This document shows positions 15,661 to 19,964 of a stretch of DNA of 19,964 bases, one piece after another; the first letter of the stretch is position 1, and every line of letters starts with the position of its first letter. Source of the DNA: CAYXVU01 sp964468725. Its GTDB lineage: Bacteria > Acidobacteriota > Blastocatellia > UBA7656. The notes beneath the pieces are model-generated. The model had not been told where the DNA came from. It searched no databases and saw only the letters and a list, made by a program, of their open reading frames with translations. The translations under genes and the position numbers were made by a program. The stretch covers positions 1 through 19,964 of the forward strand of contig CAYXVU010000102.1 in the NCBI GenBank assembly GCA_964468725.1, given 5' to 3'.

Positions 15661-16698
15661 ATGCTTTTGTTAGACATTCCTTTTCTGCCGAAACAAGCAT
15701 CAACTTTTGCCGAAGAAGTGGATGCGCTCTATCTCTTTTTGGTATCGCTGACCCTCTTCTTTTCGGTTCTCATTGCCGGAACGGTGATCTACTTTGCCAT
15801 CAAGTATCGTCGCCGCCAACCGACTGAATTGCCGCGCCCGATGGAAGGCGCGCTCAAATTAGAAATCGCTTGGTCGGTGATTCCTTTCATCATTGCTATG
15901 GGCATCTTCGGATGGGGAGCGAGCATTTATTTCAAGCAATATCGTCCGCCGAAAGACGCGATGGAGATTTATGTCGTCGGCAAACAATGGATGTGGAAGT
16001 TTCAGCACGTCGAAGGTAAACGCGAGATCAACGAATTGCATATCCCGGTCGGGCGCAAAGTGAAGATGACCATGACGACCGAAGATGTGATTCATTCGCT
16101 CTACGTTCCCGCTTTTCGCATCAAGACCGATGTCGTGCCGGGCAAATACACGACCGCATGGTTCGAAGCGACCAAGCCGGGGCGATATCACATGTTCTGC
16201 ACGGAGTATTGCGGAACCAACCATTCAACGATGATCGGATGGGTCGAAGTGATGGATGCGCCCGATTATCAAGCTTGGCTCGGCGGCGCGCAGCAGGAAG
16301 GAACGCTTGCCGAATCGGGCGAAAAGGTCTTCCAATCATTGGCCTGCAACACCTGTCATAAAGCTGATGCACAGGGGCGCGGCCCGGTGTTGGATGGTCT
16401 GTTTGGTCGCACGGTCGCTCTCGATAACGGGCAAACGCAAGTGGCTGATGCCGAATATATCCGCGAATCCATTCTGAATCCGCAGGCGAAGATCGTTGCG
16501 GGATTTCCGCGCCCATCTTTGATGCCGACCTTTCAAGGGCAAGTGACCGAAGAGCAACTATTGCAACTCGTCGAATACTTGAAGGCGAAAGCCGCTAAGC
16601 CCAATGCCGCGCCAACCGGCGCAACCACTGCGCCGTCTGCACCGGCAGCGAGCGCACCGTCCGGCGCAACGAATGCCAATTCGAACCGCTCACGGTAG
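15661..16698 (+). CDS. coxB: caa3-type cytochrome c oxidase subunit II with fused cytochrome c domain
   Basis: This 345-residue protein has two membrane helices (about 22-46 and 68-90) and a cupredoxin domain with a full CuA site: His145, Cys180, Glu182, Cys184, His188 and Met191 (FCTEYCGTNHSTM). A class I cytochrome c domain follows, with CNTCH (Cys229, Cys232, His233) and probable axial Met288. The fused heme marks a caa3-type enzyme, which takes electrons from a cytochrome c such as ActE. The last about 35 residues are an Ala/Pro/Ser-rich tail with no obvious function. The ATG starts one base after the Sco stop codon, with GGAAGGTG (15645-15652) as the binding site. Confidence 0.96.
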   Translation: MLLLDIPFLPKQASTFAEEVDALYLFLVSLTLFFSVLIAGTVIYFAIKYRRRQPTELPRPMEGALKLEIAWSVIPFIIAMGIFGWGASIYFKQYRPPKDAMEIYVVGKQWMWKFQHVEGKREINELHIPVGRKVKMTMTTEDVIHSLYVPAFRIKTDVVPGKYTTAWFEATKPGRYHMFCTEYCGTNHSTMIGWVEVMDAPDYQAWLGGAQQEGTLAESGEKVFQSLACNTCHKADAQGRGPVLDGLFGRTVALDNGQTQVADAEYIRESILNPQAKIVAGFPRPSLMPTFQGQVTEEQLLQLVEYLKAKAAKPNAAPTGATTAPSAPAASAPSGATNANSNRSR

Positions 16699-16750
16699 GG
16701 CGAAGCAGCAAGGTGAGATTCGGAAAGACTGGCTGGTTGAGAAGAACGAT

Positions 16751-18436
16751 ATGAGTACACCATACAAACCCGTTGAACCCTTCAGCGATTATAAAGAACC
16801 GCGCACTCACTATATCAATAACAACTATGGTGTGCGCTCGTGGTTGCTTACAGTAGATCATAAGCGCATCGCCTTGTTATATCTGGCCTCCATCACGCTG
16901 TTCTTCTTCTTAGGCGGAGCGTTTGCGGTGGCCGTGCGATTGGAGCTCCTGACGCCGCAAGGCGATTTGATGAATGTCGAAACGTACAATCGCATGTTCA
17001 CCATGCACGGCATCATGATGGTCTTCTTCTTCCTGATACCGGGAATCCCGGCGGTGCTCGGAAACTTCCTTGTGCCGCTGATGATCGGGGCGCGCGATCT
17101 GGCCTTTCCGAAACTGAATTTGATGAGTTGGTATGTCTACAATCTGGGCGGCATCTTTACCCTCTATGCAGTCATCAGCGGCGGCGTAGACACGGGTTGG
17201 ACGTTTTACACGCCCTACTCGACGACCTACTCATCGAGCAATGTCTTGATGACCGGCATCGGCATCTTTATCACCGGGTTCTCTTCGATTCTGACAGGAC
17301 TCAATTTCATCGTCACGATTCACACCATGCGCGCGCCGGGGATGACCTGGTTTCGGCTGCCGCTCTTCATCTGGTCGCACTACGCGACCAGTTTGGTGAT
17401 TATTCTTGGCACGCCGGTCGTCGCCATCACGATTCTGCTCGTCGCCCTCGAACGTGTCGCGCACGTTGGCATCTTCGATCCGGCGTTAGGCGGCGACCCA
17501 ATCCTTTTTCAACATCTGTTTTGGTTCTACTCACACCCGGCGGTCTATATCATGGTCTTACCGGCAATGGGCGTGATTAGCGAATTGATTGCCAATTTCT
17601 CGCGGAAAAATATCTTCGGCTACAAGTTCGTCGCCTTTGCCAGTCTGGCCATTGCGGTCTTCGGCTTTCTCGTCTGGGGGCATCATATGTTCACCAGCAG
17701 CCAGTCGGTTTACGCGGGAATGATCTTCTCGTTTTTGAGTTTCGCCGTCGCCATCCCCTCTGCGGTGAAGGTCTTCAACTGGACGGCGACGCTTTACAAA
17801 GGCTCGGTGTCATACGCAACGCCGTTGCTGTACGCGCTCGGCTTCATCGGCTTGTTCACGATTGGCGGGATGACGGGACTCTTTCTGGCGGCCATCGGGT
17901 TAGACATTCACGTTCACGATACTTACTTCGTCGTCGCGCACTTCCATTACATCATGGTCGGCGGCACGATGATGGCGTATCTTGGCGGTTTGCATTACTG
18001 GTGGCCGAAGATGACGGGCAGAATGTACCCCGAAGGGTGGGCGAAGTTTTCCGCCCTCATCGTCTTCGTCGGATTTAATCTAACCTTCTTTCCGCAGTTC
18101 ATCGTCGGCTATCAAGGCATGCCGCGCCGGTATTACACCTACCCGGCTGAGTTTCAAGTCTTGAATGTGATGTCAACGGCGGGGGCTTCGATTTTAGGAT
18201 TCGGGTTGATGATTCCGATGATCTACTTCATCTGGTCAATGCGCTATGGCAAAGTGCCGGTTGATAACCCCTGGGGCGCGTTCGGCTTGGAATGGCAAAC
18301 CTCTTCGCCGCCGCCGACCGAAAACTTCAAAGAGACGCCGGTCGTCACTTGGGAAGCCTACGAGTTTTCGCCGCGCGATAGGATGGAGATTCTCGGACTG
18401 CGCGGCATGGAAGAGACTGAGAGTACGAAAGTGTGA
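16751..18436 (+). CDS. coxA: cytochrome c oxidase subunit I, A2-type heme-copper oxidase
   Basis: This 561-residue protein has about 12 membrane helices. The low-spin heme ligand pair is His86 (MFTMHGIMM) and His399, the high-spin heme ligand is His397 (VVAHFHYIM), and the CuB ligands are His262, His311 and His312, with the cross-linked Tyr266. The sequence WFYSHPAVYI has Tyr-Ser in place of the Glu in the HPEVY of A1 enzymes, which is diagnostic of the A2 family. It reduces O2 to water and pumps protons. I chose the ATG at 16751 (GAGAAG 6 bases upstream). The open frame extends back to 16604, but that part overlaps coxB in another frame and is not conserved. Element B begins 17 bases after its stop. 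Confidence 0.97.
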   Translation: MSTPYKPVEPFSDYKEPRTHYINNNYGVRSWLLTVDHKRIALLYLASITLFFFLGGAFAVAVRLELLTPQGDLMNVETYNRMFTMHGIMMVFFFLIPGIPAVLGNFLVPLMIGARDLAFPKLNLMSWYVYNLGGIFTLYAVISGGVDTGWTFYTPYSTTYSSSNVLMTGIGIFITGFSSILTGLNFIVTIHTMRAPGMTWFRLPLFIWSHYATSLVIILGTPVVAITILLVALERVAHVGIFDPALGGDPILFQHLFWFYSHPAVYIMVLPAMGVISELIANFSRKNIFGYKFVAFASLAIAVFGFLVWGHHMFTSSQSVYAGMIFSFLSFAVAIPSAVKVFNWTATLYKGSVSYATPLLYALGFIGLFTIGGMTGLFLAAIGLDIHVHDTYFVVAHFHYIMVGGTMMAYLGGLHYWWPKMTGRMYPEGWAKFSALIVFVGFNLTFFPQFIVGYQGMPRRYYTYPAEFQVLNVMSTAGASILGFGLMIPMIYFIWSMRYGKVPVDNPWGAFGLEWQTSSPPPTENFKETPVVTWEAYEFSPRDRMEILGLRGMEETESTKV

Positions 18437-18452
18437 AAGGAAGAGGGAATAC

Positions 18453-18878
18453 AGAATACAGAATACAGAATTCAGCATTCAGAATGGAGCGAGAACCGGC
18501 AAAAACTTTTCAGGATTTGGTTGTCTGGCAGAAGGCACATCAATTTGTGCTGTCGGTTTACCGATTCAGTGAAAGTTTTCCCAAAATGGAGATTTATGGT
18601 TTAGCCTCACAGTTACGGCGAGCGGCAGTCTCGATACCCGCCAATATCGCTGAGGGCTTTGGAAAACGAGGACGTGCTGATAAAGCACGGTTTTTAAACA
18701 TTGCTCAAGGTTCTGTCGAAGAATGTCGGTATTACTTGATACTGTCAAAAGATTTGGGATATGGAGAAAGTACATCACAAATGACGCAATTGGAGGAGGT
18801 CAGCCGATTACTCAGACGGTACTATTCTTCGATTGTCAATTCGGAAGTTTAACCCCTGAATTCTGTATTCTGTATTCT
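18453..18878. mobile_element. element B: inverted-repeat-bounded insertion carrying an S23/IVP gene
   Basis: A 23-base inverted repeat, 18453-18475 against 18856-18878, is identical at all 23 positions and bounds 426 bases holding one complete gene. The left side is a run of heptads from 18448 to about 18489 (GAATACA three times, then GAATTCA, GCATTCA, GAATGGA). The gene's ATG lies in the last of these. The right arm begins 4 bases after the stop codon. It occupies the coxA-coxC spacer on the operon strand. The layout copies that of 23S rRNA intervening sequences, whose ends also pair and which can hold an S23 gene. No transposase or reverse transcriptase is present. Confidence 0.75.
18484..18852 (+). 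CDS. four-helix bundle protein, 23S rRNA intervening-sequence (S23/IVP) family
   Basis: This 122-residue protein matches the S23/IVP four-helix bundle family: an opening FQDLVVWQKAHQFVLSVY, the signature RRAAVSIPANIAEGFGKRG near residues 40-58, then FLNIAQGSVEECRYYLILSKDLGY, and a final helix RLLRRYYSSI. The family is known from genes within 23S rRNA intervening sequences and is structurally related to Avd of diversity-generating retroelements. Its biochemical role is unclear, though nucleic-acid binding is assumed for Avd. The ATG at 18484 gives the usual family length. An in-frame GTG at 18433 would translate the repeat arm and is rejected. No good ribosome binding site is seen, so it may rely on coupling to coxA. 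Its DNA is visibly more AT-rich than coxA and coxC, which suggests an insertion. Confidence 0.9.
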   Translation: MEREPAKTFQDLVVWQKAHQFVLSVYRFSESFPKMEIYGLASQLRRAAVSIPANIAEGFGKRGRADKARFLNIAQGSVEECRYYLILSKDLGYGESTSQMTQLEEVSRLLRRYYSSIVNSEV

Positions 18879-18888
18879 CAGAGGAATT

Positions 18889-19569
18889 ATGTCAGACACG
18901 CACACCGTAGACGCCGCACATCAGCCGGGGCTGGCGCATCACTTCGACGATATGGCGCAGCAGAAAGAAGCGGGCACCATCGGGATGTGGGCGTTTTTGA
19001 TTACCGAGATCATGTTCTTCGGCGGGCTGTTTTTAGCCTACACCCTGTTTCGGGCGAAGTACGCCGCTTCGTTCGCTGCTGCCAGTTCCCATTTGAATTG
19101 GAAGCTCGGTGCGGCCAACACCATCGTCTTGATCGTCAGTTCGTTGACAATGGCGATGTCGGTCTATTACGCGCAGACCTCCAATAAGCGAAAACTTATT
19201 TTGATGTTGGTGCTGACCATGATCTTCGGCGCGACCTTTTTGGTGGTCAAAGGCTTCGAATACTATGACAAATTCGAGCATAGCTTGATACCCGGCTTCA
19301 AATTTCATTGGGAAGGCGCGGGCGATCCGCGCCATGTCGAGTTGTTCTACTTCATCTATTTTGCGATGACCATGATTCACGCGCTGCACATGGTGATCGG
19401 ATTAGGGATTATGGCAGTGATCTTGCGAATGGCGAAGAAAGACCGATTTTCATCGGCGTATTACGCGCCGGTCGAAATCTCCGGTTTGTATTGGCACTTC
19501 GTTGACATCGTGTGGATTTTCCTCTTCCCGCTTTTGTACCTGATCGGCGCGCACGAAGGGCTGCATTAA
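18889..19569 (+). CDS. coxC: cytochrome c oxidase subunit III
   Basis: This 226-residue protein has five hydrophobic helices (about 31-53, 73-94, 101-121, 152-178 and 199-220). Recognisable subunit III features are GMWAFLITEIMFFGGLF, the ending FEY of helix III, the segment FYFIYFAMTMIHALHMVIGLG and the final SGLYWHFVDIVWIFLFPLLYLI. It stabilises the oxidase core and has no metal. AGAGGAAT (about 18879-18886) precedes the ATG at a short distance. Element B ends 10 bases upstream, so its right arm touches the binding site region and could pair with the left arm in the transcript. The expected gene neighbour of coxA is thus separated only by the element. Confidence 0.95.
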   Translation: MSDTHTVDAAHQPGLAHHFDDMAQQKEAGTIGMWAFLITEIMFFGGLFLAYTLFRAKYAASFAAASSHLNWKLGAANTIVLIVSSLTMAMSVYYAQTSNKRKLILMLVLTMIFGATFLVVKGFEYYDKFEHSLIPGFKFHWEGAGDPRHVELFYFIYFAMTMIHALHMVIGLGIMAVILRMAKKDRFSSAYYAPVEISGLYWHFVDIVWIFLFPLLYLIGAHEGLH

Positions 19570-19610
19570 GGTCGAAGGTTGGCGCGATGAAGGGATGTGA
19601 GGGAAGGGAG

Positions 19611-19729
19611 AAAGGAATTCAGGGAATTCGAGGAATTCAGAATGAATAGGGAAGCGGCTCGGCGAGTAGGCCTTTCGCCGCATCATTTCCCCTTCTGAAT
19701 TCTTGAATGCTGAATTCTTGAATTCCTTT
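19611..19729. mobile_element. hairpin repeat element C between coxC and coxD (gene-less)
   Basis: The left arm (19611-19643) and right arm (19691-19729) are imperfect inverted repeats of GAATTCA-type heptads. Perfect blocks are AAAGGAATTCA (19611-19621 against 19719-19729) and GAATTCAGAA (19633-19642 against 19693-19702). The loop contains GGGAAGCGGC and GCCGC...TTTCCC, a further pairing, and CGGCGA/TCGCCG (19660-19665 against 19675-19680). Compared with element A, the loop again starts at CAGAATG and contains GGAAGCGG. No gene is inside. Confidence 0.65.
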
Positions 19730-19763
19730 GGTGATAAGAAACCGATTAGTCGAGAACGAAATC

Positions 19764-19964
19764 ATGAGCGAACATGAACATCACGTTGTTTCAAAAAAAT
19801 TGTACTTTACGATCTTTACTGCGCTGATGGTGCTGACCATTATCACCGTAGCGGTAGCGACGCTTGACCTCGGCGCGTTCAATGCGGTCGTTGCGCTGAC
19901 GATTGCGGTCATCAAAGCCTTGTTGGTGGTCTTGTACTTTATGCACGTGCGCTACAGTTCGCGG
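19764..19964 (+). CDS. coxD: cytochrome c oxidase subunit IV (caa3-type), partial at window end
   Basis: This is a fragment of 67 codons running off the window. It reads MSEHEHHVVSKKLYF, then one helix (about 14-33), a short loop (LDLGAFN) and a second helix ending in ALLVVLYFMHVRYSSR. The motif around VIKALLVVLYFMHV is typical of the prokaryotic caa3-type oxidase subunit IV, a small protein of about 90-110 residues with three helices. The position after coxC agrees. The C-terminal helix is missing only because the window ends. Confidence 0.9.
   Translation, partial: MSEHEHHVVSKKLYFTIFTALMVLTIITVAVATLDLGAFNAVVALTIAVIKALLVVLYFMHVRYSSR

Noticed and set aside
16604..16750. N-terminal extension of the coxA frame
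   Set aside because: It overlaps coxB in another frame, its Arg/Pro-rich translation is unlike subunit I, and the ATG at 16751 gives normal family length.
18433..18483. GTG start for the S23/IVP gene overlapping the coxA stop
   Set aside because: It would translate the repeat arm; the ATG at 18484 gives the family's usual length and N-terminus.
18448..18878. Diversity-generating retroelement because of the Avd-like protein
   Set aside because: There is no reverse transcriptase, no template/variable repeat pair and no target gene in the window.
12721..19740. CRISPR array suggested by repeated heptads
   Set aside because: The repeats are short, contiguous and inverted, with no unique spacers of constant length and no cas genes.

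Overview
The window looks like chromosomal DNA of an aerobic, membrane-respiring bacterium, most likely an Acidobacteriota member of the Blastocatellia type. I infer this from the gene order (alternative complex III, then Sco, then a caa3-type oxidase), moderate-to-high GC, and heptad-periodic spacer repeats. The taxon is an inference and no marker gene confirms it. All genes read on the + strand.

Bases 1-5817 are an accessory or regulatory block. A secreted tandem alpha/beta hydrolase (366-2291) has an N-terminal half closely resembling haloalkane dehalogenase subfamily II. After a 212-base spacer with two small hairpins come a secreted protein of unknown function (2504-3277), a CPBP-family membrane protease overlapping it by 4 bases (3274-3999), an ECF sigma factor with a Cys-containing C-terminal extension (4011-4868), and a secreted TPR protein with a C-terminal DUF1579-like domain (4888-5817). 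The last four are tightly packed and probably form one operon.

Bases 5818-6224 are a gene-free spacer that probably carries the promoter of the respiratory operon. From 6225 to the window end runs one electron-transfer operon: ActA (pentaheme cytochrome), ActB (molybdopterin-type plus Fe-S protein), ActC (NrfD-like), ActD, ActE (monoheme lipoprotein), ActF, a one-helix membrane protein of unknown role, a Sco/SenC copper chaperone, CoxB with a fused cytochrome c domain, CoxA (A2-type), CoxC and the start of CoxD. Quinol would be oxidised by alternative complex III, and electrons would pass through ActE and the CoxB heme c to CuA and the heme a/a3-CuB centre. Sco would load CuA.

The most interesting non-routine signal lies in the spacers of this operon. 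Three long hairpins built of GAATNCA-like heptads sit between actE/actF, coxA/coxC and coxC/coxD. The coxA/coxC copy has perfect 23-bp inverted repeats enclosing a complete four-helix-bundle gene of the 23S rRNA intervening-sequence protein (S23/IVP) family. The other two lack a gene and look like deleted, MITE-like relatives. This resembles the rRNA intervening-sequence architecture, but placed in a protein-coding operon. The N-terminus of the Sco protein is also made of repeat-like DNA read in frame.
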